From Sparassis latifolia (taxonomy: Eukaryota > Basidiomycota > Agaricomycetes > Polyporales > Sparassidaceae): a stretch of DNA of 64,000 nucleotides. A program made the translations under genes and the position numbers. Below are positions 44,898 to 56,802 of this stretch, piece by piece (positions within the stretch are counted from its first letter, which is position 1; the number at the start of each line of letters is the position of its first letter). The stretch lies in assembly GCA_018466975.1 (NCBI GenBank), contig CM031555.1, positions 1,178,001-1,242,000 of the forward strand, written 5' to 3'. The notes beneath the pieces were generated by a model that was not told the DNA's origin, did not search any database, and saw only the letters and a list, made by a program, of their open reading frames with translations.

Positions 44898-47388
44898 TCA
44901 TAACCCAGAGAACTCCTCGTCAAAGACATCCTGACTTAGATCGCCCCTTTTCACCTTCTTCGCCATCCTCTCTTCTCTTGCTAACTCATCCCAGGCATCC
45001 TCGTCATCATGATTCTGAATTGCCAGGCCTCCCTTTGCATATTTTTGGTCCACATCACTGTCATGGGCCTTCAGCCATTTCTTCTTGCGCTCCTTCTGGT
45101 CTTTCCTCTTCTGTCGCTCTTCTTTTCTCGCGGTTTGACTGCTCCACGGTGTATTCGCTTTACGCTTCTCAGCACGTACTTCCCTGCGTCTGTTGGACTC
45201 CACCAAAGTATCACCGCGCTTCTCAGCAACGCGCTTAGCTTCACGCCCTCTGTCACTGTATGCGTACGAGCTCCACTGTGGTCAAGACTGACAGGTGAAC
45301 CACTGCACAACACTGAACCTCACAAAGATCACTCACATCAACATCCACATCCTCCCATCCATCTAGGGTGATTTGCTGGAGCTCTGGCATTCGAGGTAGT
45401 CGAAGCAATCCAAAACATTTGGCAACGCCCACCAGGTCAAGATCTTTGACTCTGAAGATGTAGGATGCCTCGTGCTTGGAATATGCACGAACGAACGACA
45501 CGAAAGCCTTCGCAGCCTAGGCGGTAAATAATTGTTGAGATAGAGTGGATCATATCTGGTTAGTAGATTCTGCACCTTGTCATGTAGACTGCGATCAGTG
45601 AGCAGTTTCTTCCTGATCTCAGACATTGCGACGGGGAGTTGCTCGTCTTCTGATTCAATATCAGAACCACCAGAAGCAGGCGAATTACCACTGGCTGCGA
45701 AGGGCCTTCGTTGCTCCAAAGGAATCTTTCTAACGGCTAAAAAGTCTAACAAATGTGACGAACATAAGTGAGACACCAACCGAAGTACGGATGCAACTGC
45801 TTACCCACGTAATCCTGTTCGCGTCCCACGAGTATGACCCACGCTCTCCCCCTACGGCCTGCGCGCGCTGTGCGTCCGCAACGATGAGAAAATGCCTTTG
45901 TGTCTGACGGAGGATCAAACTGCACTACAACATCGACATTTGGAAGATCAAGACCGCGAGCTGCCACATCTGTAGCCAAAAGAATCTGAGGCGAAGAAGG
46001 CATAGCCGACGAAGTGGCAAAGCTCGTCAGTGTTCGTGTACGCGCTGCTGGAGGAAGGTGCCCGTGCAATGAATGCAGCGTCGTGTTCGGCGGTAAGAAA
46101 GGGAGTAAGATCTGGATAGAAGTACAACGTCCATAAGAACGAGCTCCGCTGTATGATTATGCGTGCCACCAACATGATAGAAATATTCAACGCAAGCACA
46201 AGTTGCGAAGTAGACTATGAAACGGGATGACTGTTCTTGTCGAACCTCATGAGCAACGATGCGTGAAAGTTGTAGGAGCTTTTCTGACGCTCGGCAAGTC
46301 AGACAAAAGTTCTGCAAACTGTTGTGAAAACCCGTCAGAAAGCGCCTAGAGTACTCAGGCGCCAACGCACGTCGCAGGGATACGTCTCTCTTCAATTATC
46401 TCGCCCTTAATCTGTTGCTCTCCACTGTTCTCTGCACCTTTCACTTTCGATCTCTTTGTCTGTACTTTGACCACGATTCGTGCCGGATTCCTGAGACCGA
46501 CACGAACCAACTCCGAAAGCGCATCAGCATCTGTCATGGTCGCACTAAAAAGTCCTGTGCGTCGCTGCTTGGGTAGATGTGTGAGAATTCTATTCAGAGT
46601 GTTTTGAAAGCCCAGATCGAGCAAGCTGCGAAAGTAGAGTAGGTCAAACGATATATAGGAGCATGTGAGACGTACCGATCGGCTTCGTCCAGGACCAGTA
46701 CTTCCATATCTTTCACATTGACGATATCCTTTCCCTTCCCCAACAAGAATTCTTCTATGCGACCAGGTGTACCGATGACAATATCGGCCCCCGTAGACAG
46801 GAACTTCTCGATATCCTGTGCTGGTGCAGACTCCGAGGAAATCAGCAGGAGAGGCTGTGGGTACTCTGCTTCGGGAGGAGACTTGCGCTGGGACTCATCC
46901 ATAGAGATATCTTCATCCGCGGTCGGCCGACGTAATGAAGGTTGCGAAGAGAGGAAGAGAGAAAACACTGAATGAATCTGTGTTGCTAGTTCTCTGCATG
47001 TTTCTGTTGTCTTAACTCGACCATGCAGGTAGCGAGGACAATCTCACCTCGTCGGGCTGATGACAAGTGCGCCGATCTGGTTTTTCTTGAATTTCCTCTC
47101 CCTCCGTATCAGTTTCTCCAAGATCGGGATAACAAATGCTATGGTCTTTCCCGAACCAGTGACGGCTTCTACCACGACGTCCTTGTGCCGCATAAAGAGA
47201 GGTATAGTGGAGGCCTGCACTGGTGTCATCTGGGTGAACCCCATGGCCTGAATAACATCCAAGCTAAAATACATGTATCAGCTATCGGATACATCACCGG
47301 TAATGATGGCCAAAAATATTCACATCCATGGGGTCAATGTCGTCGGCAACGACGACCATAGTCCTGCCTGCGCATTCGAGCTCGACAT
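44898..47388 (-). CDS. SPB4: ATP-dependent RNA helicase SPB4 (DDX55), 60S ribosome biogenesis
   Basis: A nucleolar DEAD-box helicase needed for late 27S pre-rRNA processing. It starts at 47388 ([20 protein letters not shown]), and a short first exon splices into [16 protein letters not shown]. Helicase motifs appear in order: [32 protein letters not shown] and [17 protein letters not shown]4217 segment follows ([20 protein letters not shown]), then a Lys/Arg-rich coiled tail ([19 protein letters not shown]). This architecture and the phrase [11 protein letters not shown] fit SPB4/DDX55 better than DBP or HAS1 relatives. Several introns interrupt the gene. I did not fix all exon limits between 45.4 and 46.7 kb, where one minus-strand stretch (about 46030-46350) looks partly intronic. 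Confidence 0.92.
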
Positions 47389-48653
47389 GGCGAAAGGGGG
47401 TGGCCCAAGGACAGATGTGCTAGTGCAGTTTGTTGCGTGGGCGAGTCTACTGAACGCCTTGATCAATATATTACGTAACAATCTAAATTTGGCTATTGTA
47501 GCATTTGTTTTCCCGTTTCATGCTCTCAGTATCCCCCTGCAGTTCGACCATATATGACTGACAGATTCACAGTGGGAATGGATGAGAACATAACGGGTGC
47601 GAGATTCCGCCACGATTTGAACTTCGAGCGAGCACAATTTCAGCCAGGCCACTACCATCTCCCATAGGTCACTGTCCAGTATCAAGAACCGCCCACGGAC
47701 CAAGCAGTCCACATTGGGCAAAAATAGCAAAGCTCCGAGTTAGCCTAGTATACTCGATTCTGTGCAACGAAGCACCATGCAAACTGCACACGGTAGACAG
47801 AGTGATCGTGCATATTCCCTGGTGAAATATGCATCCTAAATGAACCACTCGGAAATGCCCATGTTCGCGGCACTTGGCTGTAATGTTTTCCGTATGACCA
47901 TGCAACACAGTAAGCGACGATCTAATACTCCGTTAAGCAACAATCCCCTGGGTGAACTCATGATGGATGACTTGGATTGAGGCACTAGTAGCCGTTGAGA
48001 TGCTCTGGTGGATCAATTGCACGTCAATTGATGCTCCTCCTGGTTGGACACAAACCATCATACTCTCTTGCTACTGTCTACCCAACCGCCGGTAGACTCT
48101 GCGGCGCGAGCCACAAGGCGGTCATCAAGTTCATGCAGCCAGTCTCTGACAGTTACACGAACATTTTCCTGGGACAGAAGCCGAAAACAGAACCGCAGAC
48201 CGTGAGGGTGGTGGATGGTTCTCCTGCCGTACTGCCAATTGCATCACCGCGAATGAGTCAATCCATATGCAGAGATTGAGTTGTACCTTTTGATAGAGAT
48301 GGACAGAGTCCAGGCAGAAGCGGTAGAGGGTGGTAATTTGGGGATAACGACGGTGGAGCGCATGATTGCGGACTCAAACTTGTGTGGGATATGACGGCCG
48401 TTACTTCAAGGCGGAACCACTGCGCAGGCACGAGTTTCCCAAATATAGGCAATGTTCATGAAAGTTGAAACGCGTGACCCTAAGCGGTGCTTGTGTATGC
48501 AGCTTCTGTTCAGGACCTTGAAGGCCTTCGGAGTCCAGTTGGTCTTATTGTCATCTCCTGGTTTCCTCCTTTCCAACACTCCATTTTCTTAGTTAGCGGT
48601 TTCACGGTGCACCTTGACTCCGTGCACCTTGACTACCGCTTTTTTGTACGCGA
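47389..48653. other. Intergenic between SPB4 and SOG2, no supported gene
   Basis: About 1.26 kb flanked by two divergent genes. Open frames are short and unsupported. The region should contain both promoters. I see no repeat or RNA gene. Confidence 0.5.
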
Positions 48654-51600
48654 ATGTCCAGCTCCGATGTGGAAACTTCGTCTGGTCGGCCTTCTTTGCA
48701 CACGCTGACAAATGGCGTCCCATCTCCCCTTCCTTCTATCTCTTTTGGTCGTGACCACATTAATGAGGCCCTTTCCAAGTCTCCAGACAAGGGCGCAACC
48801 TTAGACCTGGCGAACAAGGGACTCACAGACGTCGGGGAGTATGGTGCAGAAGAGCTCGCCACCATTGAGGCAGATAGCCCCGTTGTAAGGTGCACCGTCT
48901 GGCTCCGGACTATCTCGTGAATCTCTGACTGGTCCTTTGAAGAATTGCTCTTGCTTACAACCGTCTCACGACCTTGCCTATGGCATTCGCTCTGCTCTCA
49001 CATCTTCGATACCTGGTCTTGAAGAACAACAACTTTGCTGTTTTTCCCGATGTAGTACGTCCCCGTTACATCTGTCTAAGATAACTGTGTCACAATGGAT
49101 GGTTCAAGTTAACTGTCATGCCTTCGCTGGAGATCCTGGATATCAGCCGCAACAAGATCAAACGATTTCCTTCTCAGCCTGGTTCTCTGGTGAAATTACG
49201 GGTAAGTATCCTGCATACTCACTCCCTTCTCGTGATTCATTAGCCCTCGCATAGGTATTTTCGATCTTCCGTAACAAATTACATAGGCTGCCATCATACC
49301 TCTGCGACTTCAAGGAATTGACTTTATTCAAGGTTGAACGAAATCCTCTTGAATGGCCCCCAAAACATGTTCTGGAGTCCAACGAGAACTTGGATGACCC
49401 TCGAACTATGAGCAAGTGGATAAGGTCCGTACAAACTTGGATTGCGGAGAACGCCCCACCTAGTGAGCGCAAGATGAGTGAAGACTCTCTCCATCATGAT
49501 CTCGAAGTTCAAGAAGTTTACGCTGATGCAACAATGTGTGTTTCTCGTTATGCTACCCGATGTCGGTCCTAGACTTACCCGTTTCTTGCAGGGACATGAG
49601 CTTCGATCTCTCGCCACTTCCAACAGACGCGATCTCGCCAAGAACGAACTCATATCATACTCGTTCCATTTCGCTCGAGTCAGAGCATTCAACCTACTTC
49701 CAATTGGATGGTCCACCGTCTGGCGCGGGGCCATCGAGTTTAACTCGGCCTGATATGCTGCCGCGCCTCCACCTTAGTCCGATCCCACCAGGCGTATCCA
49801 GTAGTACTTCCACTTCCCCTTCCCGATCACCTCAGGATTATCCGGCAACTCCGGATCAAACAGTCTCCACAAATGAAAATGCCGCTCGCAAGAGCAGTGC
49901 GCATACTCGAAATGTGTCGTTCGCTGACGGTGGTTACAAGTCTTCTCGTAGTGCCAAACTCGCCAAGAAAAGCTTGCCCGATTTACGACCAGCGGTCTCA
50001 CCACAGGGTACTAGTAGGGACGGTGGAGGTACAGCGTCACAACATGTTATACCAGCAGAGGCGAATGGATTAAGCAGGTTTGCAGATGTTTTTCCGAGTG
50101 TTGTCTGTTTACTCAACCGTTACTCTAGCTCACGAAATGCCACCGTATTAATTCATGATCCCCTCTCTGCGTCGCCCTTGTCAATGGTAGATCGAACTGC
50201 ACCTTCCATGGATGTGGAACGCAATTCTTATTTCCGCCGGCTGTCTGCTCTCACACCAGCGAGTCTGGCCAAGACAATCCCCAATGATTTGCTCGCGCTG
50301 GTTGATGCCATCCGCAGTATTCTCTTTGCTTTGTCTCAGGTATATCAAGCCCTCCAATACTACACCGTATATGCCATCGATGAGCGATTATCTGCGGTTC
50401 TATTGAAGGTCCTTGATCCAGCCAGCATGTATATGACTCAACTGATTCAAGCCCTTGACCGGTTTGACTCGATGAGCAGGATATCTCTACCACCACCATC
50501 TGTTTGCAGAGCAGTTGTTGAAGGCTGTCGCGACAACGTCGCCGTTTTCGGCAAAGTCGTCGGAGTCCTGGCTCTCCAACTGAAAGTTCTAGCAACACAT
50601 GACGACGTCCGCTACACGAGGCAAATGCTGCTGGTTCTGTACGGTGCTATGGCGGAGATCTCCGGTGCGTGGCAGGCCATAGGTGGACGCATTGAAGCTG
50701 TCAAGCCCCTCCTCCGGGAGACCCGACCGTCACATTTCACCAAATCGCACACCGCACAACTGCAGACGTCTCGAGCGGCGACTGTCGCGCCCAGCATGGA
50801 CATCTCCAGGCAGCCTTCATCTGCTCCTCCCATGTCGTCGTCATCATTCCTTCCCATCCAGGAGCAGCCACGGATTCATCTGAGATCCAATACGCAAGGC
50901 TCCGTAGATATGGGAACAACCCGGGCCCGCCGCCAAGCTGGGTCGTTCAGTTCCAAGGATGTGGAAATAGGGAAGATGCTCCCGTCGTATGTGGAACCTC
51001 CCCCTCTCACGGCGGGCATCTTGAATGGCACAGGTGGACAGACACCAGTGCTACGGACCATCAGACGGTTAGCCGTACCTCCCGATTCTACTCCATCGAG
51101 CATCCCTTCGTTGTCTCCAGATCAGGAAAATCCACCTGCAGCGGCAGTTCCTGCAGCCCCCCCAGGCTGGGATACGCATTCCCGTCAGGGCTCGCAGAGT
51201 TCTATTATTGTCTCATCTTCCTCTCCTGCCATTAGTTTCAGAGAGGCTCCTTCCAGTGCCAGTACTCTGGTAGACAAGGAAGTCATACAAGCTATGAAGA
51301 TGGCTGTTGAGGCTGCTCCGGCGATCTGGGAAATGATGGATGAGATTTTGCATGATGCCCAAGAGGCTAGAGATGATCTGAAGGATACATTACAGAGTGC
51401 GAGAGAAGTGACCGAACGATTGAGAGAAAATATGGGCGCTATACGGGATGGTGCTCTAACTGTCGAAGGGCGACCTTTGCATGACGACGCACATATATTT
51501 ATCAAGGTGGGTGGCGTTTAATACGCACCTCGTTGTGATTGCTGATATGTGCCACGTTAGAATGTCATCCAGTTGTCGAACGCTATCAAGACGCATGGCG

Positions 51601-51962
51601 CCGCCCATCCACTATCCTCGACGCTACGTACCAACATGGTTAAGCTTACGAACGCCACACAAGAGTTCGTGATCTTGCTACACGTGTCGTCCTTCTCTCC
51701 GGCAACGACTCCCAGGCCTTACTCGCCCATGGTAGGAGTGATGGCCCAGCCAAGCCCACTTGGTCTACCAGAAGACGGCAGGCTCGGCGCGAATCTATCT
51801 CGCAGTCGTAGTGCACTACGCGCCACCAACCTGAAGGTTGCGTCGACGCTGAAGAGACCACCGCACAGTGCGCTACCGCACCAGACGTTCACGATTCCCA
51901 ATCCGCCACGCTTCGGATCCATGAGAGACGCTGTAGAGGACTCGCCAGCGGTCCAGGCGTGA
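48654..51962 (+). CDS. SOG2: RAM-pathway leucine-rich-repeat protein SOG2
   Basis: SOG2 works in the RAM network with the NDR kinase Cbk1 and Mob2 to control polarity and cell separation. It starts [20 protein letters not shown]. Exons with leucine-rich repeats follow ([68 protein letters not shown]), then [12 protein letters not shown] as the cap. A long Ser/Pro-rich linker leads to the SOG2 domain from about 50090 ([39 protein letters not shown]). After an intron at about 51507 the last exon begins [19 protein letters not shown] and ends at 51962. Introns are short and phases agree at the junctions checked. Confidence 0.92.
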
Positions 51963-52205
51963 TGTTTTTCATACATAGGCACCCAGTTATCTCACTTCGC
52001 ACTAAGTTATCACCAGTTATTAGCATGCTACTGTCAAGCTACTGTTCATGTCCATCATTGACACTCGTAATACTCTGCTCCTTGCATCTTACATTAGTTA
52101 CAGCCATAGTCAACCTGCGGTTGACTCAGATTAGTCCATTGATTCATCGTCTGTATCATCATTGCTGGGAGTGAGAATGAGATACCGTGCAAACTAGATA
52201 CAAAA

Positions 52206-54896
52206 TCATGAGTCTCTCCCCCTTGTCTTCCGTGCTCTGGCATGGTCGTCGCCGCTTTCCGCGTTGACCAGGATCCTCTCGATCTCAGCCCGAATCTCCC
52301 TAAGGTTGGCTTTCAAGGTCTTGGCGTCCTCAAACTTTCTATGCGCCTTCGCTTCCTCAACGAAAGTCTCAAGCAACGCTTCCTGCTCAAGTAGCGGCTG
52401 CAAGACGTGGGCAACCTCTGAATCAGGATCTATAACTTGCTCCTCACGGTCTTGTGGGGTCGCTTGGGGGCTCGCGGCTTTCTGCGGTTTCGGCAAGGCC
52501 TGTACAATAAGAATTGGGATATGCTCGTTAAAACATCAAACATGGAGCAACGAGCAAGGTGTGTCTGACCTGAAGCGGGAACATATGTTTCTGCAGGAAG
52601 AGATTGGCTCGTGCTAGGATTGCCTGCTGTATGCGATCCTGCGAGCTACCGGGACCGCCAGGAGGAGGGAGCTGACGTATCCGCTTGGCAAGGACATCGT
52701 ATTGGCCAAAGGCATCCAGTAGGCGCTTTCTAGCAGCAGTCGCCTCGGGTGTGGGACGCTCGTGTTTACTGGAGAAAAAAATATCGTGAGAGAGGAGGGG
52801 ATGAAAAGCAGAAAGACTGATACCTGAGGCTAAGCATCAGCTCCTGAAACTGGGGTAATGAATCTTCTATCTCTTTCTCGAGGTTCATGAAGGCCTGGCA
52901 TAACGATCAGCGCTCAAGGATCTTGTACACAACAAATATACATACAGAATAGAGCTTGGCGAAGAGAGGTACCTCCCGCACTTCGTGCTTGTACTGCTGA
53001 TGTCTGAAAAGCGCATCAATCTGTCAGAATAAATTCAACGGTGAGGGCGAAGAAGTGAACTAACAGCAAGACTGGCCGACAATCCCGACAGATCCTCACA
53101 CCCTTCAAGAACTTCTCGTCCTCGCTGAGCATGTCGTCTTTCCGCCTCCCCCTCTCAGGAGGAGTGGTGCTGTGCCTTCGCACGCCATAATCGACGCCCT
53201 CGCCTACCTCCTCGACTCGTCCGGTATTTGGGTCGGCGACGAATAACAGCGAGCATGTCTGAGGACGTTGAGGGTACTTCACCGGCAGTGAACAGATAAT
53301 ACGGCCACAGAGACGGCAATGGTGCTTGCGGTTGGTGAGCGGGTGAAATGAGGCACTGTAATGAACAATCGGTTGGACACAGATAATGAGACAGTTGCGC
53401 CAACTTACGAGCACAGCGGGCATTGCGACACGGACCCGTCATCCTCCCACGGTGTAATAGTCTTCTCCGCATCTAGAGATGTATGAGGAACGCGGCCAAG
53501 TAGCAAGCGAAGGAAGAGTCACCTCGTATATCTCCCTTGGCACCCGGCGGCGCCTGAGCCTGCATCATCTCCTTCCACAAGTCGCTCGCGTTCTTACCCT
53601 TCAGATTAGATATGTCGAACTCGAAGATCGAGGACAAGCGCCGGTTGCTCTTTGCCGGGCGCACGACCGCCTGCGTCATCTCCTCTTTCTGCTTCTGTGC
53701 CTCTGAGGGGAAGTGCAGGCTGATGAGCTTCTCGAGTCGCCGCTCGAGCCGCGTGCGCTCGATCCGGCCGACTTCGCGGGCGACCTTGCGGACTTCCAAG
53801 AAGTCATCCGTGCGCGGGCGGTACACGCCTTTCGGTTGAAAACCAGGTCGATAGGGCGCCGACGACCGCGCGGAGGCACGGGTCTTCGCGATGGTCACAG
53901 ATGTGGGTGGAGCGGGGGAGGGCGTTTGGCCAGGAGAAGGGGTCGGTATTGGCGGAAGCGGTGCACCACGTGGTTTCGGAGACGGCATCAGCGAAGAGCT
54001 GCGTGGTGGGGGAATGACATGGTTAGGGGAAGGCGCGAAGATGGATGGATGCGGCTGATTGGAGTGCGACGAAGGAGGTTGGGACGAAGATGGCTGGTCG
54101 GGCTCGAGCGAGGGTATCGAGGGCAGCGCCCTTTCGTGCGGTCCGACTGTAGGTGAGGCGACGGTTGAGGAGATACGGCTGGAGGACTGGCTAGGGATCG
54201 GTTGGTCCAGTTGGCGAGAAACGGTGGAGGCCGTGGAGGCCGTGCGAGAGTGTGCATCCGTGGGACGCAAGGGCGAGGACGTGAGAGGCATGCATGTGGT
54301 GGCAGCGCGCAGCGGGACGTGGCGGAACGTCGATGTCTTCCTCGCCGTAGACAGTGATTTATCCGACGATGCAGCTGAGGATGAAGAAGGCCCGGCGACA
54401 GGTGAAGATACGTGTGCAACTCTCTTTCCGTTCGTGGAGCGGGATATCGCCGGTGTAGATGGTGAAGGAATAACTCTTGGTGGAACAGAGTAATCAGACT
54501 GCTGTGGTGACGATGGAGCCTCAGATGGAGAAGTCTGGCCAGACGAAGTCGCTGAGCCATTCGCGGGGAAAGAGAGACGGCGGCCGTGCTGAGATGATAC
54601 ACCCGCTGACGAGGCGGGTCTCACAATCACCGACGGGTCAATAGGCATGCCATACCAGCGCTTCTCGAGCGGCGACGAGCCGTCCCCCTGCTGGGACACG
54701 ACGGATCCACTCCTTGAATGACCATTGACAACGAGAGCCTGGGGTCGCAGCTGAGGGGCAGCGGATTGCGGGTTGGACGAGTTGTGCCTAGAATGTCTCT
54801 TTGACTGATCGCTGTAGTGGTAAGCTCGATATTACAAACAAGGGCAACAAAACGCACCTTGTATGCCTGGTAGGGAACATAGGGCGAAGAGTCCAT
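52206..54896 (-). CDS. FYVE zinc-finger protein, rabenosyn-5/PEP7 (VPS19) type
   Basis: Proteins of this type bind PI3P on early endosomes and link Rab5-class GTPases to fusion. It starts at 54896 (MDSSPYVPYQAYK), splices into RHSRHNSSNPQSAAPQ, and then has about 350 disordered Ser/Pro-rich residues. A helical segment with FEFDISNLKGKNASDLW follows. The FYVE domain is split by introns near 53.4-53.0 kb: ASFHPLTNRKHHCRLCGRII includes the basic PI3P-binding motif, and later KFLKGVRICRDCR closes the finger. The C-terminus (VLQPLLEQEALLETFVEEA, then KTLKANLREIRAEIERIL) fits the rabenosyn Rab-binding helical hairpin, including an NPF-free tail. Exons between 52.5 and 53.0 kb are short and were only partly traced. 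Confidence 0.88.
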
Positions 54897-55174
54897 GGTG
54901 CGTGGTATCTGGGGAAGCGCGTATGCTCACAAGTTCATGCTTCGACTGGCGGAGTCACCGAAGATTCAAGCACAGCCCGTCGCTGTTGTGGAGAATCCGC
55001 TTCTCACGTTGCATAACATGAAAGACGGAAGACAGACAGATATGTGGGCGCTCACCGTCAAAGAAGTCGTGAAGGGAAAGCCGCGCCGGCGAAGGAGACT
55101 CACGCGCAGTCGGTGGCAGACGCGCTCATACCTCGGCCAGGCCCCGAGGACAAGTGCTTCTCCCTTCGCTCGCC
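54897..55174. promoter_or_regulatory. Shared divergent promoter region, rabenosyn-like and twinfilin
   Basis: Only 278 bp separate the two start codons, which point away from each other. Both products act in actin and endocytic trafficking, so shared regulation is plausible. No clear TATA box or known motif stands out. Confidence 0.55.
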
Positions 55175-56516
55175 ATGTCCGCACCCACTGGCATCGTAGT
55201 ATCCCAGGAGCTCTCTTCTGCATTCTCGGATGCTGTAGATTCGAATAACACAAGATTCCTCAAGATTTCAATCCGAAATGGTCTCTGATCGTCTCCGTTT
55301 TGTGCGCTTGTCTTTGCAGCTCATATCCTCGCCGTGCCACCAGAATCTCTCGTTCCGGAAGGCTCTTTCCCACCCTCTGGAACACTGGACGAAGATCTGG
55401 ATAAGCTAGAGGCCATCTTGGAGGATGACGTTCCCGCGTATGTTCTCGTTAGGTTGGGCGACCAGCCCACCGAGTGGTTGGTAGTAAACTATGTCCCCGA
55501 TTCTGCGAAGGTCCGAGACAAAGTATGTATTTAGTGTGTGCCTCATTTATACGCTACGACAGTCATTCCGAATATGTTTTCCAGATGTTGTATGCTGCGA
55601 CGAGGATCACCTTGACCAAGTCTCTCGGGTCGGCCCACTTCACGGACAGTCTCTTCGCCACCAGCAAGGGCGACTTATCTGCAGATGCGTACGTGAAACA
55701 TAGACTCCACTTAGCTGCTCCCAAACCTATGAGCGATCGTGAGAAGGAGATGGCTGAGGTCAAGGCCGCCGAGCGTCAAAGCGGCGGCGCTTACAACGGA
55801 AGTAGAGCAAGGCAGAATCACGTAGGGACCGGCGTCGGCCTGAAGTGGACAGAGGACGTCGAGAATGTTATCAAAGAACTGGGCTCAGGAGAGGGAGCAG
55901 CCCTGGCTCTTCTTGTGAGAGTTCATGTTAACGACTCAAGAAGCTAGGACTGATCGTATCTTGTAGAGCATTGACCCGCCTTCGGAGACGTTGGTTCTGT
56001 CTTCCCTGACAGAGTGCGCCGTCGACGGCCTGAGTGCTGCGCTGCCGACGTCCGGACCTTGTAGGTGTTTCTCGTCCTAGCCGTACCCGCACTTACAGAT
56101 ATGTGCTCAGCTTTTGCATTCTTCGCGTGGCCGCAAAGTATCACCTCACCTCCCCGCCGAGAGATCGGTGTGTGATCTGCGCGTTATGTTATGACCGAGT
56201 AACGCATATTCTAACCTTTGTGCGCTCAGTATTCATCTACTGCTGTCCTTCTTCCTCTCCTATCAAGCACCGGATGCTCTACTCCTCAGGCTCTTCTTCA
56301 GTCTTCCAATCTGCCAAGGACATTCTCTCATCCACAGGCACGTCTTCCGTACTGGCGTCTCGCAAGGTTGAGACGTCAGATCCGCACGAATTGACCGAGA
56401 ATCACCTGGCGTCTGAGCTGGGGTTAACGAGCGCACCTGCCGGAGGGAGTTCGCTCACAGAAGAAGCGGAGAAGAAGCCATTTGCCAGGCCCCGAGGCCC
56501 TGCGCGGAAGCGATGA
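55175..56516 (+). CDS. TWF1: Twinfilin (two ADF-homology domains)
   Basis: Twinfilin binds actin monomers and capping protein and affects filament turnover at barbed ends. It starts [20 protein letters not shown]. The first ADF-H domain includes [20 protein letters not shown], then [17 protein letters not shown] and, after an intron, [15 protein letters not shown]. The second domain has [16 protein letters not shown], and after short exons [18 protein letters not shown]. The C-terminal tail [13 protein letters not shown] is the Lys/Arg/Pro-rich motif that contacts capping protein and phosphoinositides. The stop is TGA at 56514-56516. Seven or so short exons fit, with in-phase GT-AG introns. 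Confidence 0.94.
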
Positions 56517-56802
56517 CCGTCGGACCTTCGGCGGTGTACGTCTGACTCACAAATGTACTATAGAAGTTTGTAGGCGCGGACGATGTAAACGTTACACTTA
56601 CATAAGTAGGCACTGGAAGAACGTGGGAGACGGAGTGCTAGATACAGAGAGGCGTGCGCCGCGTGTCTGCGTGTAGTACTTGAACTGATCGCCAAGTTTA
56701 AGCCGGCACCATCACATGAACGGCAGCGCTACCTACATAAACCTCAGCAGATTAGGATGCACTCCCTCCAACTTCTCTGTCAGCCCTCTCCGCGACTGAA
56801 AC

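Noticed and set aside
53713..54493. Two long plus-strand open frames over the rabenosyn-like gene
   Set aside because: They overlap each other and the Ser/Pro-rich minus-strand exon and are Gly/Arg/Glu-rich, as expected from reversed Ser/Pro codons.
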